Of a stretch of DNA of 63,138 bases, positions 40,949-49,407 are shown piece by piece; within the stretch, counting starts at the first letter, position 1, and each line of letters begins with the position of its first letter. Both the position numbers and the translations under genes were made by a program. The stretch is from assembly GCF_004570865.1 (NCBI RefSeq), contig NZ_SPQS01000029.1, forward strand, positions 1-63,138, given 5' to 3'. The notes under the pieces were generated by a model. That model saw only the letters and a list, made by a program, of their open reading frames with translations, did no database searches and was not told where the DNA came from. Origin of the DNA: Bradyrhizobium frederickii (GTDB lineage Bacteria > Pseudomonadota > Alphaproteobacteria > Rhizobiales > Xanthobacteraceae).

Positions 40949-41932
40949 CTACTCCTCCGGCAGGCCCAGCATCAGCCGCATGTTCTGCACGGCTGCGCCG
41001 GATGCGCCCTTGCCGAGATTGTCGAGCCGGGCGACCAAGACCGCCTGATGATATTTGTCGCTGGCGAAAACGTAGAGCTCGAGCGTGTTGGTGTCGTTGA
41101 GCGCCTCCGGCTCGAGCCGGCCGCCCTTTGACGCTTCGTTCTGAAGCGGCATCACCTTGACGTATTTCGAGCCCGCGTAACGCTTTGCGAGCGCGGCTTG
41201 CAGGTCGGCTCCGCCAGGCTTGCCGGGCAGCGTGTCGAGCTGCAGCGGCACCGAGACCAGCATGCCCTGCCGGTAGTTGCCGACCGACGGGATGAAGATC
41301 GGCCGCCGCGTCAGGTTGGAATAGAGCTGCATCTCGGGCAGATGCTTGTGCTCGAAGCCGAGGCCGTAGAGCTCGAACGACGGCGCGCTGCCGTCCTCGA
41401 AGCTCGCGATCATCGACTTGCCGCCGCCGGAATAGCCGCTCACCGCGTTGACGGTGACGGGATAATCGGCCGGCAGCAGCCCGGCATCGACGATCGGCCG
41501 CAGAAGCGCGATCGCGCCGGTCGGATAGCAGCCGGGATTGGAGACCTTCCTGGCGGCCTTGATCTTGCCGGCCTGGTCCGGCGTCAGCTCGGGAAAGCCG
41601 TAGGCCCAGTCCGGCGCGACCCGGTACGCGGTCGAGGCGTCGAGCACCTTCGGCCCATGAGCTCCCATGCCGTCGACCAGGGCGACCGTCTCCTTGGCGG
41701 CATCGTCGGGCAGGCAGAGGATGACGAGGTCCACCTCCTCCATCAGCGCCTTCTTGGCTGCGGGGTCCTTGCGCTTGTCGTCGGGAAGCGTCTTCACGAC
41801 GACGTCGCTCTGAAGCTTCAGCCGCTCGTTGATGCCGAGGCCGGTCGTGCCGGAGCCGCCGTCGACGAAGACGGTGGCGGGCTTGTTGGCCGCACTGGCG
41901 GTCGGAGCTTTGGTGGTGTCAGCGAGACTCAT
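40949..41932 (-). CDS. argC: N-acetyl-gamma-glutamyl-phosphate reductase (short type 2)
   Basis: ArgC reduces N-acetylglutamyl phosphate in arginine synthesis. The 327-residue product has the NADP-binding TVFVDGGSGTTGLGI, the catalytic Cys in VSNPGCYPTGAIALL and the substrate His region GLGFEHKHLPEMQL. G-x-G-T-T-G near the start and the length indicate the AGPR type 2 enzyme. The ATG overlaps the stop codon of the upstream PaiB-like gene by two bases in an ATGA arrangement, and AGGGAG lies upstream, so the two are coupled. Confidence 0.94.
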   Translation of the reverse strand: MSLADTTKAPTASAANKPATVFVDGGSGTTGLGINERLKLQSDVVVKTLPDDKRKDPAAKKALMEEVDLVILCLPDDAAKETVALVDGMGAHGPKVLDASTAYRVAPDWAYGFPELTPDQAGKIKAARKVSNPGCYPTGAIALLRPIVDAGLLPADYPVTVNAVSGYSGGGKSMIASFEDGSAPSFELYGLGFEHKHLPEMQLYSNLTRRPIFIPSVGNYRQGMLVSVPLQLDTLPGKPGGADLQAALAKRYAGSKYVKVMPLQNEASKGGRLEPEALNDTNTLELYVFASDKYHQAVLVARLDNLGKGASGAAVQNMRLMLGLPEE

Positions 41933-42594
41933 GGCGCGCTCCCTTCGAGCATGTTCGTGTCGTCTGCAAAAACCTGCGGCCTTGCCTGCCGCATCAAATC
42001 CGAGATCTGCCTGGCGTCGGCATCGCCGGCACTGAGCGCATTGGCAATCGCCGCATAATCTGCGTCCGATTTGTGCTGGTTGAGCTTGAAGCTGCCTTCG
42101 ACCTCTTCGACATTCATCACCAGACCCACGATCGCCTTCTTCATGGTCTCCAGGCGGCCCGCCGTCATCTTGCCCGACGTCCACGGCTTCTTCGGCAGCA
42201 GCCAGCTCTCGAACTTGTCGCTGAGCGTGTCGATCTGCACCGACAATTCGTCGTCCGTCAGAAGGCGCACCGGCCCGCTCAGATGCACCGACTGGTAGAG
42301 CCAGGTCGGCACCTGATCCGGCGAGACGTACCAATCCGGCGATACATAGGCATCGGGGCCGTTGACCGCGAGCAGCCAGGACGCATCACTGCCCGCCAGC
42401 TTTAGCAGCGGATTGTGACGGGCAACATGAAAGGCGGCCTGCGGCGTGCCGTCGGCGGCGTAAGTCAGATAGAAGGGCAACGGCGAGGCGATCGGCTTGC
42501 TGCCGTCGAAGGCACACATGGTGCCGAAGCCGCGCGCTTCGGCGAATTTCAGGCTTGCGGCGCGGTCCTGCTTGAAAAAGGGTGGCGTGTACAT
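41929..42594 (-). CDS. PaiB-family FMN-binding protein, 221 aa
   Basis: The start MYTPPFFKQDRAASLKFAEA is diagnostic of the PaiB family, as are the motifs HVARHNPLLKL and SPDWYVSPDQVPTWLYQSVH. Family members have a split-barrel flavin-reductase-like fold; PaiB of Bacillus was described as a negative regulator of sporulation and protease genes. Here it is coupled to argC by a four-base overlap, an association I cannot explain. It has no DNA-binding helix-turn-helix, so regulation of transcription is doubtful. Confidence 0.92.
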   Translation of the reverse strand: MYTPPFFKQDRAASLKFAEARGFGTMCAFDGSKPIASPLPFYLTYAADGTPQAAFHVARHNPLLKLAGSDASWLLAVNGPDAYVSPDWYVSPDQVPTWLYQSVHLSGPVRLLTDDELSVQIDTLSDKFESWLLPKKPWTSGKMTAGRLETMKKAIVGLVMNVEEVEGSFKLNQHKSDADYAAIANALSAGDADARQISDLMRQARPQVFADDTNMLEGSAP

Positions 42595-42820
42595 CGTGGT
42601 CTCCTGCTGGGCCTCCTCGAGGGAGCCGCCGGATCAGATCGCGCTGACAGGGGAGAGCATGCCGCGGATCGGATCCAGCGGCAAAGACGATGATCTCAAA
42701 CGCGATCGACCGCCCAAACCGCTAAAGAGCGGCGGCGGCGACGGGCGAACAGGATGGTCGCGGCGTTGATCATGGCGCGCGGCTATAAAACGAGATCGGG
42801 TTCCCGTCAAGGCAACCCTT
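42595..42820. other. Intergenic stretch upstream of the PaiB-argC pair
   Basis: No conserved frame is seen. It should contain the promoter for the PaiB-like gene, but no clear -35/-10 pair stands out. It continues into the repeat at 42821. Confidence 0.4.
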
Positions 42821-42923
42821 GTCATTCCGGGGGCGATGCGGGGCATCGAACTATGGGGCGCACTGACGCACCAGAGAATCTCGAGATTCCGGGTTCGCTC
42901 GCTTGGCGAGCGCCCCGGATGAC
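42821..42923. repeat. Intergenic palindromic repeat, GTCATTCCGG family, copy 3 (diverged)
   Basis: It opens GTCATTCCGGGGGCGATG and closes GCGCCCCGGATGACGGG, inverted ends like the copies at 19641 and 34005, but its middle is different (GAATCTCGAGATTCCGGGTT). It lies directly after the stop codon of the DedA gene. Confidence 0.8.
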
Positions 42924-42928
42924 GGGAC

Positions 42929-43459
42929 TTAGATCATCCGCCAGATCCATTCCATGATCTTGGCGAGCACGTCGCCGAACAGCAGAAGCACGGCCGACCA
43001 GAGCAGGGCCGAGACGAAATTGGCGGCCTGGAAGCTCCAATAGGGCATCTCGAAGATGCCAGCCGCGAGCGGCACCGAGGCGCGCAAGGGGCCGAAGAAG
43101 CGGCCGATGAAGATGCTGGGGATGCCCCAGCTGCGCACGAAGGCCTCGCCTCTGGGCAGAAGGCCCGGATAGCGCGAGAGCGGCCACATCTCGGCGACCT
43201 TTTCCTTGTAGCGATAGCCGAACCAGTAAGAGACCCAATCGCCCAGCGCCGCGCCGAGGCCGCCGGCGATCCAGACCGGGTAGAAGCTGATGCCGCTCGC
43301 CCCGATCAGCGCACCGATCGCGACCAGCGCGCCCCAGGCCGGAACCAGCAGCGAGATGAAGGCAAGCGACTCCCCGAAGGCGAGCAGGAACACGATCGGG
43401 GCCGCCCAAGCCTGGTGAACGCGCACGAAATCGGCCAGGGCGTGCGCAAACTGCTCCAT
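42929..43459 (-). CDS. DedA/SNARE-associated family inner-membrane protein, 176 aa
   Basis: The FxGE-like segment AFGESLAFISLLVPAWGA and the basic GRFFGPLRASVPLAAGIF motif identify a DedA-family protein; other recognisable parts are GAALGDWVSYWFGYRY and four to five hydrophobic segments. DedA proteins are proposed lipid scramblases or transporters needed for envelope integrity. The ATG at 43459 is preferred to the in-frame TTG before it. An inverted repeat lies upstream, between it and parE. Confidence 0.92.
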   Translation of the reverse strand: MEQFAHALADFVRVHQAWAAPIVFLLAFGESLAFISLLVPAWGALVAIGALIGASGISFYPVWIAGGLGAALGDWVSYWFGYRYKEKVAEMWPLSRYPGLLPRGEAFVRSWGIPSIFIGRFFGPLRASVPLAAGIFEMPYWSFQAANFVSALLWSAVLLLFGDVLAKIMEWIWRMI

Positions 43460-43527
43460 CAAAAATAGCCTTCCCGCCCCGTCTCAAGGTGCTGCTCGAT
43501 GAAAAAGACTGGTAAGCCAAGCACTTG

Positions 43528-43544
43528 TGTGACATCAAGTCACA
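43528..43544. promoter_or_regulatory. Inverted repeat between dedA-like gene and parE
   Basis: TGTGAC-ATCAA-GTCACA is a perfect 6-bp inverted repeat in the divergent promoter region. It resembles a Crp-type box, but its spacing (TGTGA-N7-TCACA) is one base longer than usual. No regulator can be assigned. Confidence 0.4.
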
Positions 43545-43731
43545 AAACCCGATACAGGCTGGGCATGAACGTCAAATTGCCGGGAATGGATGGCCCGCGG
43601 CGTAAAATCGTCGGGATTGGCGCCCAACCACACCGGCCGGCCCGCCCTGCAATAACCTTTCCCGGTCAGAAGTGGCATAGTCGGCCAAATCGATTCGCCG
43701 CCCATGCGGCCCTCAAAACGCATCAAGATAT

Positions 43732-45774
43732 ATGTCCAAGCAGTTGAAACCCAAAGCAAAAGACGACTTTTTCGGCGGCGACGAGCCGAAGCCGCGCGCT
43801 GCCAGGGCGGCGCCGCGCGGAAGCGGCGGGGAAGCCGACTACACCGCCGCCGACATCGAGGTGCTCGAAGGCCTGGAACCGGTGCGTCGCCGGCCGGGCA
43901 TGTATATCGGCGGCACCGATGAGAAGGCGCTGCATCATCTGTTCGCTGAGGTCATCGACAACTCGATGGACGAGGCGCTGGCGGGACATGCGACCTTCAT
44001 CGGAGTCGAGCTGAGTGCGGATGGCTTCCTGACCGTCACCGACAATGGCCGCGGCATCCCGATCGATCCGCATCCGAAGTTCCCGAAGAAGTCGGCGCTC
44101 GAAGTGATCATGTGCACGCTGCATTCGGGCGGCAAGTTCGACAGCAAGGTCTACGAGACCTCCGGCGGTCTGCACGGCGTCGGCATCTCCGTGGTGAATG
44201 CCCTCTCCTCGCGGCTCGAGGTCGAGGTCGCGCGCGGCCAGAAGCTGCACCGCATGATTTTCGAACGCGGTCACCCAAAGGGCAAGCTCGAGGACCTCGG
44301 CAAGGTCAACAACCGCCGCGGCACGCGCGTGCGCTTCAAACCCGACACCGACATCTTCGGGCCTAAGGCTGCCTTCAAGCCGCAGCGCCTGTTCAAGATG
44401 ACGCGCTCGAAGGCCTATCTGTTCGGCGGCGTCGAGATCCGCTGGAACTGCGCGCCCGAGCTGCTCAAGGGCGTCGAGGACGTGCCGGCGGAAGCCACGT
44501 TCCACTTCCCCGGCGGCCTCAAGGACTATCTGGCGGCGGCGATCCACGCCGACACGCTGGTGCATCCCGACATCTTCTCCGGCAAGTCGGGCCGCAACGG
44601 CGCGCATGGGGCCTGCGAATGGGCGGTGGCCTGGACCGCGGATGCGGACGGCTTCCTCTCCTCGTACACCAACACCGTCCCCACGCCCGACGGCGGCACG
44701 CACGAATCCGGCCTGCGCAGCGCGCTGCTCCGAGGCCTGAAGGATCACGCCGAGCGCGTCGGCCAGGGCAAGCGCGCTTCGTCCATCACCTCGGAAGACG
44801 TGATGGTGGGCGCGGCCGTGATGCTGTCCGTGTTCGTGCGCGAGCCCGAATTCCAGGGCCAGACCAAGGACCGTCTCGCCACCGCCGAAGCACAGCGCAT
44901 CGTCGAACAGGCCATGAAGGATCCGTTCGACCATTGGCTGTCGGGCAATCCGAACATGGCCAACCGGCTGCTCGACTTCGTAATCGACCGCGCCGAGGAG
45001 CGGCTGCGCCGCCGGCAGGAGAAGGAAACGGCGCGCAAGACCGCCGGCAAGAAGCTGCGCCTGCCCGGCAAGCTCGCCGACTGCACCGACGCCGGCACCG
45101 ATGGCTCCGAGCTCTTCATCGTCGAAGGCGACTCGGCCGGCGGCAGCGCCAAGCAGGCGCGCGACCGCAAGACGCAGGCCGTGCTGCCGTTGCGCGGAAA
45201 GATCCTCAACGTCGCTTCCGCCGGCAAGGACAAGCTGACGGCGAACGCACAGCTCTCCGATCTCGTGCAGGCGATCGGCTGCGGCCAGCTCCTGCAATAT
45301 CGCGAAGAGGATCTGCGCTACCAGCGCATCATCATCATGACCGACGCCGACGTCGACGGCGCGCACATCGCGTCGCTGCTGATCACCTTCTTCTACCGGC
45401 AGATGCCGAAGCTGATCGACGAAGGACATCTCTTCCTCGCGGTGCCGCCGCTCTACAAGCTGACGCACGGCACGAAGTCGGTCTACGCACGCGACGACAA
45501 GCACAAGGACGAGCTGATCAAGACCGCGTTCAACGCCAACGCCAAGGTCGAGGTGAACCGCTTCAAAGGCCTCGGCGAAATGATGCCGGCCCAGCTCAAG
45601 GAGACCACCATGGATCCGGCCAAGCGGACCCTGCTCAAGGTGGTCCTGCTGCCAGACGACCGTGACACCACCGCAGATTCGGTGGAGCGCCTGATGGGCA
45701 CCAAGGCCGAGGCGCGCTTCGCCTTCATCTCGGACAAAGCTGAGTTTGCCAGCGAAGAGCTGCTGGACGTCTGA
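43732..45774 (+). CDS. parE: DNA topoisomerase IV subunit B
   Basis: ParE is the ATPase subunit that, with ParC, decatenates replicated chromosomes. The 680-residue product has the GHKL ATPase domain (EVIDNSMDEALAGH, TDNGRGIPI, GGLHGVGISVVNALS), the transducer domain and the TOPRIM domain (IVEGDSAGGSAKQAR, PLRGKILNVAS, MTDADVDGAHI). A 35-residue basic leader precedes the usual DIEVLEGLEPVRRRPGMYIG start. ParE and not GyrB is indicated by length, because the GyrB insert after the TOPRIM domain is absent. A strong terminator follows. Confidence 0.95.
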   Translation: MSKQLKPKAKDDFFGGDEPKPRAARAAPRGSGGEADYTAADIEVLEGLEPVRRRPGMYIGGTDEKALHHLFAEVIDNSMDEALAGHATFIGVELSADGFLTVTDNGRGIPIDPHPKFPKKSALEVIMCTLHSGGKFDSKVYETSGGLHGVGISVVNALSSRLEVEVARGQKLHRMIFERGHPKGKLEDLGKVNNRRGTRVRFKPDTDIFGPKAAFKPQRLFKMTRSKAYLFGGVEIRWNCAPELLKGVEDVPAEATFHFPGGLKDYLAAAIHADTLVHPDIFSGKSGRNGAHGACEWAVAWTADADGFLSSYTNTVPTPDGGTHESGLRSALLRGLKDHAERVGQGKRASSITSEDVMVGAAVMLSVFVREPEFQGQTKDRLATAEAQRIVEQAMKDPFDHWLSGNPNMANRLLDFVIDRAEERLRRRQEKETARKTAGKKLRLPGKLADCTDAGTDGSELFIVEGDSAGGSAKQARDRKTQAVLPLRGKILNVASAGKDKLTANAQLSDLVQAIGCGQLLQYREEDLRYQRIIIMTDADVDGAHIASLLITFFYRQMPKLIDEGHLFLAVPPLYKLTHGTKSVYARDDKHKDELIKTAFNANAKVEVNRFKGLGEMMPAQLKETTMDPAKRTLLKVVLLPDDRDTTADSVERLMGTKAEARFAFISDKAEFASEELLDV

Positions 45775-45800
45775 GCGCCAGCACCGTCGCACGCCGCTCA

Positions 45801-45831
45801 AGAGCCCCGGCCAGAAGCCGGGGCTCTCTTG
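45801..45831 (+). terminator. Rho-independent terminator after parE
   Basis: AGAGCCCCGGC (45801-45811) and GCCGGGGCTCT (45817-45827) form an 11-bp stem with a five-base loop, followed by CTTGTTCT. Confidence 0.85.
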
Positions 45832-46215
45832 TTCTGGGGGCCATTCCTTGCCGGATATACCTGCCTACCGTCCGCCTCGCATCCGGCGATTCCCGGCACC
45901 GCCGCGGCGATTCGGCCACCGACTCGCGGTGCTCGGGCCGTGGCGGGACGGCCACGATTTCGGAGAAGGCCGAATTTCCTAACGAAACCCTACCCGAATT
46001 GGCGACGTGTAAATCTGAGCAAGTCTTTGAATTTACACAGTTATTTATGATTTAGGCATTCAGGCCGCAAATGCGCGCTTCCCGGCGTTTTCCGGCGACT
46101 GTGCCTGCCCGGCAACAGCATTTCGGGAGGAAACGTCTATAGTTCAGGTCATCAGATGACACGAACTTCAGTGCGCTCGCGCCTGCTACGACAGACCAAG
46201 GTTGGGGATTTTGAC
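45832..46215. other. Long upstream region of the outer-membrane protein gene
   Basis: About 380 bases without a conserved frame. The segment around 46005-46060 is markedly AT-rich (TTGAATTTACACAGTTATTT) and probably holds the promoter, leaving a leader of more than 100 bases. GGGAGGAAAC at 46124 resembles a ribosome binding site but serves no good frame. Confidence 0.5.
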
Positions 46216-47004
46216 ATGAAGAAGATTTTGCTCGCTCTGACCGCGGTTGCCGCGATGACCGGTTCGGCCTCGGCCGCCGACCTGGGTGCCCGTCCCTACG
46301 TGAAGGCCCCGATGCCGGCGCCCGTCGCCAACTGGACCGGCTTCTACATCTTCGGCGGCGGCGGCGGCGGTGTCTGGGCAGCCGACACTGGCGTGGACGC
46401 AACCTTGACCGGCGCTCCGATCCTCGGCTTCAACCAGCGCCAGGGCGGCAGCGGTTGGTTCGGCACCGTCGGCGCCGGCTACGATTGGCAGTTCGCTGGC
46501 ACCTGGGTCGCCGGCGTCTTCGCCGATGGCCAGTTCGGCAGCCTGAAGGGCACCATCCAGGATCAGGGCCCCTTCATCGCGGGTAACATCAAGAACGACT
46601 ACTCTTGGGCAGCGGGCGCTCGCCTCGGTTATCTGGTCGCTCCGAACGTGCTGTCCTACGTGAACGGCGGTTACTCCAGCTCGCACTGGAAGGGTACCAC
46701 CCTGTTCAACACCGCGACCGCTCTTCCGTCCGGCCTGCACACCAACGGCTTCGATCGCGGAGGCTGGTTCGTCGGTGGCGGCGTCGAGAACAACCTGAAC
46801 ATCTTCGGGATCTCGGCTCCCGGTTGGTTCATGAAGACCGAATATCGCGCGGCCTATTACGACAAGAGGGCCATCTCGGAACTGACCGACGTCGGCAACC
46901 TTTCGAACGGCCGCGACATCACCTTCAAGCCGCTGGTGCAGACCATCAGCACCTCGCTGGTGTACCGCTTCAACTGGACCGGTCCGGTCGTCGCCAAGTA
47001 CTGA
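46216..47004 (+). CDS. Outer-membrane beta-barrel protein, Omp25/RopB-like, 262 aa
   Basis: A signal peptide (MKKILLALTAVAAMTGSASA) is cleaved before ADLGARPYVKAPMPAPVANW, the N terminus typical of rhizobial Omp25/RopB proteins. The rest alternates beta strands (GFYIFGGGGGGVWA, WFGTVGAGYDWQFAGTWVAG, GARLGYLVAPNVLSYVNGGY) and ends in an aromatic-rich strand, YRFNWTGPVVAKY. The predicted eight-stranded barrel would sit in the outer membrane. It has a strong terminator and its own promoter region, as expected of an abundant protein. A paralogue lies at 48462-49229 on the other strand. Confidence 0.92.
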   Translation: MKKILLALTAVAAMTGSASAADLGARPYVKAPMPAPVANWTGFYIFGGGGGGVWAADTGVDATLTGAPILGFNQRQGGSGWFGTVGAGYDWQFAGTWVAGVFADGQFGSLKGTIQDQGPFIAGNIKNDYSWAAGARLGYLVAPNVLSYVNGGYSSSHWKGTTLFNTATALPSGLHTNGFDRGGWFVGGGVENNLNIFGISAPGWFMKTEYRAAYYDKRAISELTDVGNLSNGRDITFKPLVQTISTSLVYRFNWTGPVVAKY

Positions 47005-47026
47005 TCCGAACGCAAGTTCAGACGTC

Positions 47027-47056
47027 AAAGCCCCGGCATTGTCCGGGGCTTTTTCG
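47027..47056 (+). terminator. Rho-independent terminator after the outer-membrane protein gene
   Basis: AAAGCCCCGG (47027-47036) and CCGGGGCTTT (47043-47052) form a 10-bp stem with a six-base loop, followed by TTCG within a T-rich run. Confidence 0.88.
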
Positions 47057-47308
47057 TTATGGGATTGTCGGGCGGCCGATGCTCGCCTTCAGCGACGGCA
47101 CACTGCGCGAACTGGGCCACATTTGCCGCCCAAGCAGCGTCGGTGATCGCTCTGCCCCGCGCGTTGCGGCATGCGCCCGCGACGGCTTGGGCCGGCACCG
47201 CCATTGTATCCAAACCACAGCTACGGTTACTGTGCACCCAAGCTTTCGAGGCCGCAGCACATCCTTCACGCCGCGAGTCGCGACAGAGCGGATCGATGGG
47301 AGGGACGC
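47057..47308. other. Intergenic stretch before the 61-aa membrane protein gene
   Basis: No conserved frame or RNA is recognised. Several frames are open here, as expected at high GC, but none shows family-like sequence or a good start. Confidence 0.4.
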
Positions 47309-47494
47309 ATGCGCAGATTTCTGCTTGTCGCAGGCCTGTTTGCAACTGCCGTCGGGCTGCTCTGGATCGGCCAGGGCACCGGCACCGTCCCCTGGCCGCG
47401 ATCGAGCTTCATGGTCAACCAGCTGCAATGGGCCGGCTATGGCGCCGCCATGGCCGGCTTCGGGCTGGTGCTGATCTGGCAGAGCAACCAATAA
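47309..47494 (+). CDS. Small two-helix membrane protein, 61 aa
   Basis: MRRFLLVAGLFATAVGLLWI forms the first helix, followed by GQGTGTVPWPRSSFMVNQLQ and a second helix (WAGYGAAMAGFGLVLIWQ). The ATG is preceded by GGGAGG eight bases upstream, a strong signal. The conserved-looking WIGQGTGTVPWPRSSFM loop suggests a maintained family, though I cannot name it. It ends 20 bases before an SDR gene, so the two are likely cotranscribed. Confidence 0.8.
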   Translation: MRRFLLVAGLFATAVGLLWIGQGTGTVPWPRSSFMVNQLQWAGYGAAMAGFGLVLIWQSNQ

Positions 47495-47514
47495 AAGAAA
47501 CGGGGAATACAAGC

Positions 47515-48285
47515 ATGACATCCAGCCGGTTCGATCTCCGCGGCAAAGTCGCGATCGTCACAGGAGGCAATGGCGGCATCGGTCTCGGCATGGCGCGCGG
47601 CCTTGCCGATGCAGGCGCCGACATCGCCGTGGTCGGACGCAACGAGGCGAAGTCCAAAGCGGCCGTCGAAGATCTCGGCCAGCGCGGCATCAAGGCGATC
47701 GCGGTTGCGACCGATGTCACCGACAGGGCCGCGATCGAAGCCATGATTGCCCGCGTTCTGAAGGATCTCGGCCGCATCGACATCCTCGTCAACAACGCCG
47801 GCATGAGCATCCGCAAGCCGCCGCACGAGCTTGAGCTCGACGAGTGGAACAAGGTGATCGACACCAACCTCACCAGCGCCTTCCTGTGCTCGAAGCTTGC
47901 CTATCCGGCCTTGAAGGCATCCGGCAACGGCAAGGTGATCAACATCGGCTCGATGATGTCGATCTTCGGTGCGAGCTTCGCCGCCGCCTATGCGGCGAGC
48001 AAGGGCGGCATCGTGCAGTACACGCGCGCCTGCGCCAATGCCTGGGCGCCCGACAACATCCAGGTCAATGCGATCCTGCCGGGCTGGATCGATACCGACC
48101 TCACCCGCGGCGCGCGGCAGCAGGTGTCGGGATTGCACGAGCGGGTGCTGGCGCGCACGCCTGCGGGACGCTGGGGCGACATCGACGACTTTGCCGGCAT
48201 CGCCGTGTTCCTGGCATCGCCCGCGTCGAACTTCGTCACGGGCACCGCGATCCCCGTCGATGGCGGCTTCTCAGTGATGGCCTGA
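47515..48285 (+). CDS. SDR family oxidoreductase, 256 aa
   Basis: A classical short-chain dehydrogenase: IVTGGNGGIGLGMARGLADA (cofactor loop), VVGRNEAK (basic residue after strand 2, consistent with NADP), LVNNAGMSI, the catalytic Ser in NIGSMMSIFG, YAASKGG and the C-terminal GTAIPVDGGF. It resembles 2-deoxy-D-gluconate/gluconate 5-dehydrogenase-type enzymes, but the substrate is not determined. It follows the small membrane-protein gene and is closed by a terminator. Confidence 0.9.
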   Translation: MTSSRFDLRGKVAIVTGGNGGIGLGMARGLADAGADIAVVGRNEAKSKAAVEDLGQRGIKAIAVATDVTDRAAIEAMIARVLKDLGRIDILVNNAGMSIRKPPHELELDEWNKVIDTNLTSAFLCSKLAYPALKASGNGKVINIGSMMSIFGASFAAAYAASKGGIVQYTRACANAWAPDNIQVNAILPGWIDTDLTRGARQQVSGLHERVLARTPAGRWGDIDDFAGIAVFLASPASNFVTGTAIPVDGGFSVMA

Positions 48286-48307
48286 GGCGCGCGCGACGCG
48301 ACGCATG

Positions 48308-48338
48308 AAAAAACCCCGGCATCCCTGCCGGGGCTTTT
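48308..48338 (+). terminator. Terminator after the SDR gene
   Basis: CCCCGGC (48314-48320) and GCCGGGG (48327-48333) with a six-base loop, flanked by an A run on the left and CTTTT on the right; it can work in both directions. Confidence 0.8.
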
Positions 48339-48380
48339 CGCATCACGCAAGGGTCTGTGAGATTGACGTTTCTCACGCGC

Positions 48381-48413
48381 AAAAAAAAGCCCCGGACCAA
48401 GCCGGGGCTTTTG
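48381..48413 (-). terminator. Terminator after the minus-strand outer-membrane protein gene
   Basis: AAAAGCCCCGG (48385-48395) and CCGGGGCTTTT (48402-48412) form an 11-bp stem; on the minus strand it is followed by a run of T. It lies 49 bases beyond the stop codon at 48462. Confidence 0.8.
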
Positions 48414-48461
48414 AATTTTGCGGTGCTTTTCTTGATCGTTGGTCGCGTTGCGTCGACGTGC

Positions 48462-49229
48462 TCAGTAGCGGGCGATGGTCGGTGCGTCGAACTTGTAGCT
48501 CGCGCGCACCACGGCCCACTGAATGTCGCGCGGCTTGGCATCGAACGTGTAGTTTCCGGAGGTGCCGCCGAGCTGATAGGTCTGGCTGCCGAAGGCAGCG
48601 TAATTGTATTCGAGGCCGACGATCCAGTTGCGGGTGACGCCGTATTCCCAGCCGGCGCCGACGGTCCAGCCGTTGGCCCAGTGGGTCTGTCCGCCCGAGC
48701 CCGTCGCCACACCGGCGGTATCGGTAACCGAGAGACGGTTGTTCACACCGGCATAGCCGCCCTTGATGTAGAAGAGGTTGTTCTGCACGGCAAAGCCGGC
48801 GCGGCCGACGACGGTCGCGAGCACGTTGGCGCGCCAGGAGAACACGTCGTCCCCGGCCCCGAACTCGGTGTTCGTGATCGTGCCCTTGTTGTCGAGCCCG
48901 GAGATCGTGCCTTCCATGCCGAACACGTAGTTGTTGGCCTGCCAGTTGTAGCCGATCTGGGCGCCGCCCATGATGCCCGATTTGCGCTGACGGAAGCTAT
49001 CACCCGGCGAAAGGTCGCCGAACGGCGCGCCGATCCCGTTGTTGACAAAATGCTCGTTGGTCCATGCGCCGCCGATGTGGCCGCCGACATAGAAGCCGGT
49101 CCAGGTGAACAGCGGCTCGACATAGGCGGGCGCCTTCGTGTAGCGCGCACCGAGATCGGCGGCGGAGGCAGCGCCGGTCGAAACCAGTGCGGTCGTGCAG
49201 GCGAAGGCGGCAATCAATTTATTACGCAT
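48462..49229 (-). CDS. Outer-membrane beta-barrel protein, Omp25/RopB-like, 255 aa
   Basis: A signal peptide (MRNKLIAAFACTTALVSTGA) ends before ADLGARYTKAPAYVEPLFTW, the same N-terminal pattern as the protein at 46216. Strands include GFYVGGHIGGAWTNEHF, GAQIGYNWQANNYVFGMEG, LATVVGRAGFAVQNNLFYIK and a terminal aromatic strand, RASYKFDAPTIARY. The two paralogues face each other across an SDR operon. The start at 49229 is set by the signal peptide. Confidence 0.92.
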   Translation of the reverse strand: MRNKLIAAFACTTALVSTGAASAADLGARYTKAPAYVEPLFTWTGFYVGGHIGGAWTNEHFVNNGIGAPFGDLSPGDSFRQRKSGIMGGAQIGYNWQANNYVFGMEGTISGLDNKGTITNTEFGAGDDVFSWRANVLATVVGRAGFAVQNNLFYIKGGYAGVNNRLSVTDTAGVATGSGGQTHWANGWTVGAGWEYGVTRNWIVGLEYNYAAFGSQTYQLGGTSGNYTFDAKPRDIQWAVVRASYKFDAPTIARY

Positions 49230-49407
49230 GGTACACCCCGTGTCCTTTGATGGGCGCACGGTCACAGACGGGTGTTACTAAAATTCGAATCAACACAGTT
49301 AACGCGGCGCGCCGGCCGCTCAGGTCCGCAAATCCGCCCGCGCTGTTGCAGACCCGCAACGCCCGCCGTGCGATTTAACGCGATGTTATCCCTACCGATG
49401 TGCTGCG

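Noticed and set aside
43528..43544. Crp-binding site between the DedA-like gene and parE
   Set aside because: The half-sites fit TGTGA/TCACA but the spacer is seven bases instead of six; kept only as an unassigned inverted repeat.
43723..45801. A 692-codon minus-strand frame opposite parE
   Set aside because: parE shows every topoisomerase motif; the antisense frame is a compositional artefact.
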